A stretch of 64,000 nucleotides of DNA, taken from assembly GCA_030743815.1 (NCBI GenBank), contig JASLRT010000005.1:1-64000 (forward strand), written 5' to 3'. The translations under genes and the position numbers were made by a program. Every line of letters starts with the position of its first letter. The first letter of the stretch is position 1. The DNA is from Candidatus Neomarinimicrobiota bacterium (GTDB lineage Bacteria > Fidelibacterota > Marinisomatia > Marinisomatales > S15-B10). The notes beneath the pieces were generated by a model. That model saw only the letters and a list, made by a program, of their open reading frames with translations. It did no database searches and was not told the origin of the DNA. Shown here piece by piece: positions 7,344 through 15,741 of the stretch.

Positions 7344-10300
7344 CTACAGCCTGTCCTTCTTAAGGAATCCACTGAACAGATCTCCCGATTCCTTGAACAG
7401 GATTTCGATACCGATTTCAAGATGCCGCGGCGGGCCGAAATAGTGAGGTCTGTCTTCCCAGACCGGTGATGCATTAGGGTTAAGACTTTCATCCGGTTTG
7501 CCGGAATTGGAAAATACATTGTAGATGTTTCTTGTGTTGAGAGCATTCCTGACATCAAGGAAGAGGCGGGCGACCATGGACTTGAACTGGAAATCCTTGT
7601 AGGCCATGAAATCGATATATGCGTTTGACGGCATGCGGCCGCTGTTGCTTTCGCCGAGGTTGAGTCCGCGGACGTCTGTCGGCGTGTAGGGAAGACCGCT
7701 GCCGTAGTAGCCGATTAGGTTGAGACCGTATCTCTTTGGGTGTCTGTAGTCGAGGATGAAGTTGAGGGTGTGGGGTTGATCCCAGCTCATGGTTACCGTC
7801 TTCATGGAAGGATAAGTGCCGTAGACAGACGAGAGGTATTCTTCGTTCCAGTGGGAGTGTTCATTAGATGCGTTGCCGACAGCCTGTGAATATGTGTAGT
7901 TGATCGAGAACGAAAAGTTGCGGTTGAAAAGCTTCTGCAGATTGAGTTCAATGCCCCGGGAGTTGGCGTAGTCCTGATTCTCAAGGACAGCGTAATCCGT
8001 CGGGTCGACGTAGTAGTTAACGAAGGTTACATAATCGTATACGTCTTTGTAGTAAAGAGTTGTCTTAAGGAAGAAATTCTCGCTCAGATGCCACCGCAGT
8101 CCAAGCTCATAGAGAACAGTTGTCTCTGGCTTCATGTTCGGATTGCCGACGCGGGCAATGTACCAGTCATTGAGGGAGTACGGGAAGGGCCAGAGGGAAT
8201 TTTGGTAGATATTGGGATCAGCCATGTTCGCCAGCCTGTACATAAGGTTGTATTCGCGCCACTTGAAGAACTGAGCGTATGAAAAGTGAAATGCTACCCG
8301 GTCAGTGATGGGAAAACCGATGCCGATGCGAGGGCTGATTTTCCACTTCTTCTCCGCCCGGGGTGCCTCTACAAAATTGCCATCGTCGTCGAGGTAGCCG
8401 TACTTGGCGACCCTCCCCGTCCAGAGACCGTCACCGTTGCCGTCTACAAAGTATTCGTGGTCATCTTCGTTGTCGAAGAAGCCGTTAGGGGTGTCGCTAA
8501 AGTTCTCGCCGTCGTCGTATTGGCCGTTGCCGTTAGCGTCGCTGAACGATTCTCCTACATCCCACCTGCCGTTGGGAGTATCGGTCCAGTCCCATACGCC
8601 GTTGCCTGTGTCGGTGAAGATTTCACCATTATCGTACTGGCCGTTGCTGTTGACGTCTTCAAAGTATTCACCCGAGTCCCATGCGCCGTTACCTTGGTCA
8701 TAGAATATTTCTGGACCGGCGTTACCTGACGTAAAATTGCCGTTTTCATCTACCCATACGAGGGAACGCAGGGGATCGGGGAAACTGCTCTTGGGATCCA
8801 CATAGTCCCACCGCAGGCTGAGGTTAACAATCCAGTCCCGGTATTCGATTTTGTCCTTGATGTAGAGACTTTTCTCCTCCGGTTTGTTGTGCCAGTTGAC
8901 ATAGCTGGCGTCGCTGGCGAGGCCCCAGATGCCACCTCCATAACCGCTGATCTGGTAGTCCGACAGGTCGTGCTTCTTGATCTCACCTCCGATCTGCAGC
9001 TGGTGAACCGGTGTAATCTGGGAGACGAAGTTGGCTTGGAGCGTTGTCGTGTTGGAGGTAGAGTTAGTATAGGAGATGTCTTCTGACTCAGTCCATCTGA
9101 CGGAATCACCGTTCAGATCGTAGATGGGATAACTGCCGAAGAACTCGTAATTGGATGTCCCTTCGAAAGCTGATGTCCGGAACCAGGGGGTGGCGCCGTA
9201 GTTGTATTCCCCGTCGCCGTCCACATCGGTGAATTCTTCACCCTCGCGCCAGACACCGTCGCCGGCGATATCGATAAAGTAGTCGCCGTCTTGCGGATCA
9301 TAAACACCGTCTTCATTGGCATCATAGACCAGAATGTCTGTGCTGCCTGCACGGTAAACTCCGTCGGGTTCATCGACGAAAGGCTCGGCGTAAAAACTCC
9401 ACCACCGATCCATTACACCTTCTTCCCCCGGGGTCGGCAGGCCGTCCAGTTCGCCCTCATCCGGTCCCGTCCAGATACCGTCGCCATTCACGTCCACAAA
9501 CGCCTCGCCCGGATCCCAGGTGTAGTTACCGTTGTCATCAGAGAACGATTCGGAAAAAATGCCGTCCATGCCGGTATCATAAACGCCTATGTCCCACTGG
9601 CCGTCATCGTCTATATCCTGGAACGGTTCTCCCTCTGTGTAGGCACCGTTGCCGTCCACATCGGCGTACGGTTCGTACGACCGCCAGTATTGATTAATCT
9701 TGGTGGCATCTTCCGTGTACCACATTTCACGATTCTTCATATACTTATCAAGGCCCGATCGTGTATCCGTTACAAAACTTGAAAACTTGATGTTATAGAA
9801 CGTCTTCGGCGACAGTGTGTGACTCAGTGTCACATAGTAAAGATCGCTCTCATCCCAAGTGGGAGCCAGATTGTCCTGTACGAGACGAAAGCTCTGGCTG
9901 TATGATCTCCGCTTGATGCGGTTGAGAATGCTGGCGGTTGTAATCTTAATACCTGACAGAGGTCTGAACACCAGTTTGGCGTTAATCCTGATCTCGTTAC
10001 GGAAGGTGCCATTCTTAGAGACAAAGCCCTTCACCAGTGGCTCCTCCTTGTCACCGTCCATATCCATATCGTGAATATCACTGACATATTCGTCGCCATC
10101 TTCCTCGTCATAAACACCGTCGTCGTCCACGTCGGTCAGCAGGATCGGTTTGGGGAATTTGCTTCTGGAGAGATAGGTGTTGGTGTTGTACGAATCGCCG
10201 GAGATGAAGAAGGTGGCAAAATCTTTCTTCAGAAATGGAATGGGTATCGGTCCGCCGACAGACGCCTCGATTCTATGGCTGTCCCAGTCAAAATCAGGTG

Positions 10301-11063
10301 GCGCATCAGAGAAGAGGCGACCGAACTGATCGGTTGCGAACCTTATGGAACCGCTCAGCTTGTCCGTCCCTTCCTTGGTGAGGATATTGACCACACCGGA
10401 CATAGCGTTGCCGTATTCAGCGTCGAAAGCACCGGTGACGATGGAAAGTTCTGAAATACCGCTGCGCGTCACATCTGATGCGGTGCCTCCGAAGATGGGG
10501 TCCAGGACAAGGAATCCGTCAACAAGATAGGCGACCTCGCCGGTCCGGCTGCCGCGGATATGAATACCGGTGTTTGAATTGTGATTCTCTACTACACCGG
10601 CCACTGTCGTCATTATATCCTGATAAGAGTTGACCGGCATGTTTTGGATCTCCTCGGCAAGAACCGTGGATGTGGTGGCTGTCTCATCCTTTACGATCAC
10701 CGGTCGTTCAGCCGTGATGATGACCTCTTCCCCTTCAATTGCTGTCTGCTCCAGTTTAATATCGGCGGTAGTGGTATGATCGGCCAGGACTGTAACATCG
10801 ACCATTTCCACTGTTTTGAAACCGATCATACTGGCGATAACGGTGTATTTACCGCCGCGTACATTAAGGATTGTGTAGTTGCCGCTAGCATCGGTGGCGG
10901 CGCCCAGCGGTGTGTTCTTGAGTAAGACGTTGACACCTACGAGGGGTTCACCTGTGGCGGAGTTTACTACGATACCCGTGATCTTCCCGGTGACACCTGC
11001 CGTCAAAGGTACAGCGGTGGTAAAAATGAAAAGAGAGAGCAGGATAGCTTTAGTTGTCTTCAT
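7344..11063 (-). CDS. TonB-dependent receptor with calcium-motif-rich extracellular loops, module A
   Basis: 1239 residues. The signal peptide (~1-22) is followed by a carboxypeptidase-regulatory-like domain (G-K-I-T-G-I-V-V-N through ~residue 110), a plug domain (I-H-I-R-G-S-R-T-G-E-V-A-Y-L-V-D-G, then A-E-Y-G-N-A-M-S-G-V-V-N-I) and a ~900-residue barrel. It is about 240 residues longer than the paralogue at 15742-18741. The excess is largely in barrel segments packed with D-x-N-G-x-G-x-Y-D-x-G-E motifs, near residues 310-330, 465-550, 575-625 and 785-890. Such D-x-D/N-x-D/N-G loops bind calcium in EF-hand and dockerin-like proteins; here they fall between predicted strands, so they are probably extracellular. 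The substrate is unknown. It is the first gene of its operon, with GGAAGG 8 bp before the ATG and a promoter at 11104-11132. Confidence 0.88.
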   Translation of the reverse strand: MKTTKAILLSLFIFTTAVPLTAGVTGKITGIVVNSATGEPLVGVNVLLKNTPLGAATDASGNYTILNVRGGKYTVIASMIGFKTVEMVDVTVLADHTTTADIKLEQTAIEGEEVIITAERPVIVKDETATTSTVLAEEIQNMPVNSYQDIMTTVAGVVENHNSNTGIHIRGSRTGEVAYLVDGFLVLDPIFGGTASDVTRSGISELSIVTGAFDAEYGNAMSGVVNILTKEGTDKLSGSIRFATDQFGRLFSDAPPDFDWDSHRIEASVGGPIPIPFLKKDFATFFISGDSYNTNTYLSRSKFPKPILLTDVDDDGVYDEEDGDEYVSDIHDMDMDGDKEEPLVKGFVSKNGTFRNEIRINAKLVFRPLSGIKITTASILNRIKRRSYSQSFRLVQDNLAPTWDESDLYYVTLSHTLSPKTFYNIKFSSFVTDTRSGLDKYMKNREMWYTEDATKINQYWRSYEPYADVDGNGAYTEGEPFQDIDDDGQWDIGVYDTGMDGIFSESFSDDNGNYTWDPGEAFVDVNGDGIWTGPDEGELDGLPTPGEEGVMDRWWSFYAEPFVDEPDGVYRAGSTDILVYDANEDGVYDPQDGDYFIDIAGDGVWREGEEFTDVDGDGEYNYGATPWFRTSAFEGTSNYEFFGSYPIYDLNGDSVRWTESEDISYTNSTSNTTTLQANFVSQITPVHQLQIGGEIKKHDLSDYQISGYGGGIWGLASDASYVNWHNKPEEKSLYIKDKIEYRDWIVNLSLRWDYVDPKSSFPDPLRSLVWVDENGNFTSGNAGPEIFYDQGNGAWDSGEYFEDVNSNGQYDNGEIFTDTGNGVWDWTDTPNGRWDVGESFSDANGNGQYDDGENFSDTPNGFFDNEDDHEYFVDGNGDGLWTGRVAKYGYLDDDGNFVEAPRAEKKWKISPRIGIGFPITDRVAFHFSYAQFFKWREYNLMYRLANMADPNIYQNSLWPFPYSLNDWYIARVGNPNMKPETTVLYELGLRWHLSENFFLKTTLYYKDVYDYVTFVNYYVDPTDYAVLENQDYANSRGIELNLQKLFNRNFSFSINYTYSQAVGNASNEHSHWNEEYLSSVYGTYPSMKTVTMSWDQPHTLNFILDYRHPKRYGLNLIGYYGSGLPYTPTDVRGLNLGESNSGRMPSNAYIDFMAYKDFQFKSMVARLFLDVRNALNTRNIYNVFSNSGKPDESLNPNASPVWEDRPHYFGPPRHLEIGIEILFKESGDLFSGFLKKDRL

Positions 11064-11103
11064 GAAGATCCTTCCCGAGAAACAACGCAGTGGTATCTTC
11101 TTG

Positions 11104-11132
11104 AGTTTACATTGCCATTAGCTATCTGTCAA
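11104..11132 (-). promoter_or_regulatory. Sigma70-like promoter for module A
   Basis: On the minus strand TTGACA (11132-11127) is separated by exactly 17 bp from TAAACT (11109-11104), placing the start site about 30 bp before the receptor ATG at 11063. The -35 box is a perfect consensus and the -10 box matches at 4 of 6. Confidence 0.6.
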
Positions 11133-11216
11133 GGTTAAAAGGAAGTGTCCCGCTATTTACCACTTTAATAGGGAGTCAGCATTGGTTACATTCATGTCAG
11201 TAAATCAGGAAACTCT

Positions 11217-12596
11217 ATGCGGGGTCGAATCCTTTACTATCCATTATTGCTCTCTACGTTTTCCGTCTCCCTTTCGGCGGACGCCTTTAACGTGGATGTG
11301 GACTTAGCCCAGTTTCGCTACCAGGGCGATGCCAACTATCTAGAGATTTACTATGCGTTTGATGAAACCCAGATCAGCTACAGCCAGGGTGACGAAGCGT
11401 TTGAAGGGGGGATAATACTCCACGTTACTGTTCAAAAAGCGGAAGAGGAGTCCGCGGCTGTCGATAATGTCTGGCAGATTCCTCACACCGTCCCTGACAC
11501 TGTTTTCCGGAGCGGAGGTAATTCGGTGGTAGGTGTGGTGGGACTCACCATTCCAGTTGATGTGCAGACTTTAACTGTTGAAAGTATCGATATGAACCAG
11601 CACGCCAACCGCTCTGAAACCGCTCTTGAGATTGAGCGCAAGACTTTCCATTCCTCAGAGACAACCTTAAGCGATATCGAACTTTGTTCATCTGTGCGCC
11701 GTGCCGCCAGTCCTACGGGAAGCATCTTCTATAAGAATTCTCTTGAGGTAGTGCCAAATCCAGGCCGGGTCTATGGTGATGATCTTCCTTCCCTCAACTA
11801 TTACATTGAAGCGTACAATCTCCTGACTGACTCTCGCGGTGGTCTTTATCACACAAAAGCAGCGGTGATAGACAGACAGGGGAAAGAACTTCTCGTCAAA
11901 ACTCGGAAGAAACGCCGCACCAGCGAATCGAGCGTTGAGATCGGTTTTCTGAATGTTTCATCTCTCGCGCTAGGAATCTATAACTTTGAGTTCAGTATAA
12001 CCGACTCAGTTGGGAAAGTTGCTATATCAGCAAAGAAAGAGTTTTATATTCTTGGTGGAGGTCCGCTAGCCGGTCAAATAACGCTGCAAAGGCTGGCGCA
12101 ACTTATGGCTGAAGTGTACGGTACGATGACGCCAGATGAACTGAACAGGGAGTTCAGTATGGCAGAACACATCGCCAGCGATCAGGAACAGGACTATTAT
12201 GCTTCTCTCTCTTCAGCGGAAGAAAAGAGAAGATTCTTGTTTGAGTTCTGGGAACGCCGCGATCCGTCGCCCGGTACGTTCGAGAATGAGATGAAGCTGG
12301 AGTATCTGCGAAGGGCGGAATATGCCAGCCAAGCCTTTTCCACCGGCCGCAAGGAGGGGTGGCAAACCGATCGCGGCAGAGTCTATATAGTTTACGGTCC
12401 ACCCGATGAGTACGATCGCCATGCCGCTGACATGGCTATGAAGCCGTACGAGATCTGGCTATATCATGACCTTCAAGGCGGGGTTCAATTTGTGTTTGGC
12501 GATATTCTCGGATTTCGAGACTACATTCTGATTCATTCCACACACCGGGACGAGTTGCGGGACGACAACTGGAAGCTTCAGATCAAGGAGAATTAA
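11217..12596 (+). CDS. GWxTD domain-containing secreted protein
   Basis: 459 residues with a signal peptide (cleavage after ~residue 20, ...L-S-A-D-A). The middle part is beta-rich, similar to the Ig-like middle of GWxTD proteins. The C-terminal part (~residues 300-455) carries the family signature: a helical segment with F-L-F-E-F-W-E-R-R-D-P, then E-G-W-Q-T-D-R-G-R-V-Y-I-V-Y-G-P-P-D-E-Y (~residue 380) and an E-I-W-L-Y motif. The family is widespread in Acidobacteria and FCB-group bacteria and has no established biochemical role. It is divergent from module A across a 153-bp gap and precedes the multiheme cytochrome on the same strand. Confidence 0.85.
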   Translation: MRGRILYYPLLLSTFSVSLSADAFNVDVDLAQFRYQGDANYLEIYYAFDETQISYSQGDEAFEGGIILHVTVQKAEEESAAVDNVWQIPHTVPDTVFRSGGNSVVGVVGLTIPVDVQTLTVESIDMNQHANRSETALEIERKTFHSSETTLSDIELCSSVRRAASPTGSIFYKNSLEVVPNPGRVYGDDLPSLNYYIEAYNLLTDSRGGLYHTKAAVIDRQGKELLVKTRKKRRTSESSVEIGFLNVSSLALGIYNFEFSITDSVGKVAISAKKEFYILGGGPLAGQITLQRLAQLMAEVYGTMTPDELNREFSMAEHIASDQEQDYYASLSSAEEKRRFLFEFWERRDPSPGTFENEMKLEYLRRAEYASQAFSTGRKEGWQTDRGRVYIVYGPPDEYDRHAADMAMKPYEIWLYHDLQGGVQFVFGDILGFRDYILIHSTHRDELRDDNWKLQIKEN

Positions 12597-12617
12597 TCTA
12601 TCTTCAGACGCCAACTC

Positions 12618-12684
12618 AAAACCTTGAAGGTTCAAGACCGCTTGACTTTTCGAGTTCGTATGTGGATTGAAACCTTCAAGGTTT
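12618..12684. repeat. REP-like inverted repeat made of two near-palindromes
   Basis: Two 13-mers, aaccttgaaggtt (12620-12632) and aaccttcaaggtt (12671-12683), are each palindromic around one base and are reverse complements of each other. They can form two small hairpins or one long stem enclosing ~38 bp. They lie between the GWxTD gene and the cytochrome gene and could be a REP-type element or a weak terminator. No transposase is nearby. Confidence 0.5.
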
Positions 12685-12694
12685 GTAGCAAGTA

Positions 12695-14710
12695 GTGACT
12701 CTGTGGCGAACTATTTGTTTTAAGGAGTTTCCCCCGCTCGCTGTTGCCGGGCTGGCAGTTCTCTTTCTAGTTACCCTGTTTCTCGTCTTCTTCCTGAAAT
12801 CCGACAGCGAGGGGGAAACGCCACTGCAGCAGGAAACCAGCGCAAGTCTTGAAGAACTGGGCATAATCCCGTTTCCACCCGTTCGGAGCATAGAGGAGGA
12901 GAGCCGAATCACTTTCGACGATTTCGCCGGCGAGAATGAATGCAGGGAGTGTCATGAAGACGAATACAATTCGTGGCAGAAATCTACACACGGAAACGCC
13001 GGCGGAGAGCCGTCGCCGGAGCGAATCATCGGTCAATTCGATGGGAAGCCGCTCCAGTTCAAAGATGCGGAAGTTGTCCCTTCGGTAACAGGCGAAGGGG
13101 AGTACCGGTTTACCGTACGGCAGACCGGCCAGGCCGAAAAGGTCCTGACGGTGGATGCTGTTATCGGCGGCGGACACATGATCGGCGGCGGCACTCAGAG
13201 CTATTTCTCCAAGTTCCCTGATGGCACTCTGCGCATGCTGCCACTTGACTTTATCCGAGATGAAAACATCTGGTTTGTCCAGTTGAAAAAGGGGGATGTC
13301 TGGACTCATGTAAACAGAGAGATTGCTCTAAGTGACCTGACTCACTGGCCGCCGTTCAGAATCCTAGGTACCCATTCCGATTTCTCCAACTGCCAGAACT
13401 GCCACGGCAGTCAGATTCAGGTGGCATATGACGCCTCGGCAGCGAGAGTCGAGACGAGGTTCACTACGCTTGCCATCAATTGCGAATCGTGCCACGGCCC
13501 CGGAAGACGACACGTGGAACTGGCCCGGAGCGAAAATCTGCGGCAAGGAGATATTGGATTGCCCTCTCTTTCCGCGCTTAATAAGGATCAGTCACTGAAC
13601 GTCTGTTTTCAGTGTCATGCCGTGAAGGACGTTTTGAGAGACGGCTATCTCCCCGGGATGGAGCTGGAGCGCTACTACTCCCTGAAGCTGCCGATCCTGG
13701 GCAACAATCCCTATCTCCCTGATGGACGGGTAGCCTCATTTGCCTATCAGCAGAATCATCTCTTCAGCGACTGCTACCTGAGCGGCTCCATGACGTGCGT
13801 TGACTGTCACGATCCTCATTCGCAGGACTACCGCGACATCAATGGGAATCGGCTTGATGGAAGATTCGACGACCGTCAGTGCACAGGATGCCATGCGGGG
13901 AAGAGAGCGTCTCCCGAAGACCACAGCCATCACGCGCCCGATTCACCGGCGAGCCGTTGCACTTCGTGCCACATGCCTTTTTTGCAGCACCGCGGCATCG
14001 GCGGGCAGCTTAAATTTGCCCGTTCTGACCACACCATATCCATCCCGCGGCCGAAGTTTGATGCTATGCTCGGTATCCATAATGCGTGCGGACAGTGTCA
14101 TGCCGATAAGAGTGCCGACTGGCTGCAGGCGAAGATGGAGGCGTGGTACGGTGAACTGAAGCCTCGCAACAACAGCGTAGAAGGAATCCTGAAGGTGAGA
14201 ACAGAACATGACCGTAGCGAGGCGGCAGAACTGCTGCTGCACCACGACTCGCAACATCCTGCGGCACAGGTGATGGGGCTGGTTCTGTTCGTCAACAATT
14301 TCCTCTCCCCGGACTTGGAGTCCCTCGAACCGGAAATCATAGAAGAGTTGAAGATGCTCTCCACCAGCGGCGATCTCGACGTCAAAGCTCTTTCTCTCGC
14401 AACACTACACTACTGTTGCGGCGCAGATTCGTCCATCCGGCAGTTCCTTGAGGAAAAACTGGGAGGCGCGGCCGACGATGAACTTCCGCTGCGGATGCGG
14501 TGGACAATTGCTCTCGATGATCTCGGTTCACTCCACTCAGAGGCGGGAGAGACTGATTTCGCTATTACTGTTCACAGGAGGGCACTGGAAGTATCCTTGG
14601 ACGATCCAACCGCTTGGTTCCATCTCGGCAGAGATTATGAGCGTGAGGGGAGCTGGCGTCTGGCCGAAGCTTGTTACGGGAAAGCCAGTGAGACTAGAGC
14701 GACCGATTGA
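12695..14710 (+). CDS. Membrane-anchored octaheme cytochrome c with C-terminal TPR
   Basis: About 671 residues from a GTG at 12695; an in-frame TAG at 12686 excludes earlier starts. One N-terminal membrane helix (residues ~12-32) is followed by a periplasmic part with eight C-x-x-C-H heme sites: C-R-E-C-H (~residue 83), C-Q-N-C-H, C-E-S-C-H, C-F-Q-C-H, C-V-D-C-H, C-T-G-C-H, C-T-S-C-H and C-G-Q-C-H (~465). Spacing and surrounding residues (for example C-V-D-C-H-D-P-H) fit the cytochrome c554-like/doubled-CxxCH group. The last ~65 residues look like TPR helices (A-W-F-H-L-G-R-D-Y-E). Electron transfer at the outer face of the inner membrane is likely; donor, acceptor and any catalytic activity are not evident. 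A terminator follows at 14840. Confidence 0.88.
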   Translation: MTLWRTICFKEFPPLAVAGLAVLFLVTLFLVFFLKSDSEGETPLQQETSASLEELGIIPFPPVRSIEEESRITFDDFAGENECRECHEDEYNSWQKSTHGNAGGEPSPERIIGQFDGKPLQFKDAEVVPSVTGEGEYRFTVRQTGQAEKVLTVDAVIGGGHMIGGGTQSYFSKFPDGTLRMLPLDFIRDENIWFVQLKKGDVWTHVNREIALSDLTHWPPFRILGTHSDFSNCQNCHGSQIQVAYDASAARVETRFTTLAINCESCHGPGRRHVELARSENLRQGDIGLPSLSALNKDQSLNVCFQCHAVKDVLRDGYLPGMELERYYSLKLPILGNNPYLPDGRVASFAYQQNHLFSDCYLSGSMTCVDCHDPHSQDYRDINGNRLDGRFDDRQCTGCHAGKRASPEDHSHHAPDSPASRCTSCHMPFLQHRGIGGQLKFARSDHTISIPRPKFDAMLGIHNACGQCHADKSADWLQAKMEAWYGELKPRNNSVEGILKVRTEHDRSEAAELLLHHDSQHPAAQVMGLVLFVNNFLSPDLESLEPEIIEELKMLSTSGDLDVKALSLATLHYCCGADSSIRQFLEEKLGGAADDELPLRMRWTIALDDLGSLHSEAGETDFAITVHRRALEVSLDDPTAWFHLGRDYEREGSWRLAEACYGKASETRATD

Positions 14711-14839
14711 CAGGTTATACTCGGTTGGAGCTGGTTCTCATTGAACACGGACGCGGGACGGTTGCAAGTGGCGCAGTCAGAAACCACTGAAATATGACTC
14801 CGGGAATAGAGAGGTCAAACAGCTATTTGAAGCGTCAGA

Positions 14840-14879
14840 AAGGCCCGATAGACGCTATTTTTAGTGTCTTGGGTCTTTT
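14840..14879 (+). terminator. Intrinsic terminator after the cytochrome gene
   Basis: A two-part stem, 14840-14846 with 14871-14877 and 14850-14856 with 14863-14869 (one G-U pair in each), closes a 6-nt loop and ends in a short T run. It lies 130 bp after the cytochrome stop and abuts the -35 box of the next promoter. The remaining sequence from 14711 to 14839 shows nothing recognisable. Confidence 0.55.
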
Positions 14880-14880
14880 C

Positions 14881-14910
14881 TTGACATATATTAGTAGTAG
14901 GGTATATATT
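14881..14910 (+). promoter_or_regulatory. Sigma70-like promoter for the module B operon
   Basis: A perfect TTGACA (14881-14886) is followed after 16 bp by TATATA (14903-14908), or after 18 bp by TATATT (14905-14910). The start site would be near 14917, leaving a ~130-nt leader before the lipoprotein ATG at 15045. Confidence 0.65.
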
Positions 14911-15044
14911 CAACAACGGTATAGAAGTCCAACAGGTACCGAGGTAAGGGAGAAACTGTCATGTTTCCCTCACAGCGGATTTTGAAGATGAGGCATAGAG
15001 GTGCCCTGTTGTTTAGATCAGGGGTCAAAGGAGAAGAACTTGAA

Positions 15045-15704
15045 ATGAAGTTGAGAACACCAAGTTTTATTGCTATTGCTCTGGTTACATTTTTTTTCAG
15101 CGGCTGTATCGAGCTTGATAAGACACTGATTGAGCCTATAGATTATAAGGCTGAAGCGCGCTTTATCAATCTGTCGAGTCTCGGCTCGGCCACGGTAAAA
15201 CTGACCGATGTGGGCGCCTCTTTCGGTTCACTCGGAGCGGGTGAAGCCAGCACATATGAAGAAATTGATGCAGGCTCACGCACCCTGGAGATACAGTTTT
15301 CTGACAGCGGTGTTGACACAACCTTGCAGATGGTCTTTGTGACTGAAAAGAAGGGCACAGTTTTTATGCTTGGTGATACATCGTCAGGTTTAAAGTTAGC
15401 TAATGTTCAGGAGAGATACACTTTTGGTGACCCCACAAAAGCGGACACTGTTCTCGTGCGCGTTCTTAATGGGTCTGTCGCTTTTGCCGATCTTTCTGTG
15501 AGTGCTTCCGGCACCAGTTCGAGTTTCAGCGCCGCTGCCTCCTATGGCTCGGCGTCATCCTACAGCGCGGTTCTCCCCGGAGAGTACGCTTTTGACATCG
15601 CAGTGAGTGATTCCACGGTGATGACGGACACGCTCACTCTTTCCGGCAGCGCAAGATATACGGTTGCCATTTACAGTCAGGTGAAAGTATTTCAAGATGA
15701 TTAA
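15045..15704 (+). CDS. DUF4397-like surface lipoprotein
   Basis: 219 residues from the ATG at 15045, chosen because AAAGGAG lies 10 bp upstream and a lipoprotein signal follows at once (hydrophobic run, lipobox F-F-S-G-C, Cys at residue ~21); an ATG at 14961 would bury that signal. The mature part holds two similar beta-sandwich repeats beginning A-R-F-I-N-L-S-S and V-R-V-L-N-G-S, the pattern of DUF4397, with Ser/Ala-rich stretches in the second. DUF4397 proteins are extracytoplasmic and mostly uncharacterised. It is the first gene of the module B operon, 37 bp before the TonB receptor, so an accessory role in uptake or surface display is plausible. Module A has no counterpart. Confidence 0.75.
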   Translation: MKLRTPSFIAIALVTFFFSGCIELDKTLIEPIDYKAEARFINLSSLGSATVKLTDVGASFGSLGAGEASTYEEIDAGSRTLEIQFSDSGVDTTLQMVFVTEKKGTVFMLGDTSSGLKLANVQERYTFGDPTKADTVLVRVLNGSVAFADLSVSASGTSSSFSAAASYGSASSYSAVLPGEYAFDIAVSDSTVMTDTLTLSGSARYTVAIYSQVKVFQDD

Positions 15705-15741
15705 TCCTTGGGTGGAGACTAAAACAAGAAGGGGAAGTAAC

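Noticed and set aside
8286-8729. Plus-strand open frame rich in Val/Ala opposite the receptor repeats
   Set aside because: A mirror of the Asp-rich codons on the minus strand; no ribosome-binding site or domain.
8395-9700. Repeated GC-rich units on the plus strand resembling a minisatellite or degenerate array
   Set aside because: On the minus strand they read as the D-x-N-G-x-G-x-Y-D-x-G-E repeats of the TonB receptor; units vary in length and lack uniform spacers, so this is not CRISPR.
14794-14985. 63-codon plus-strand frame in the gap before the lipoprotein
   Set aside because: It spans the terminator and the promoter at 14840-14910, so it is not coding.
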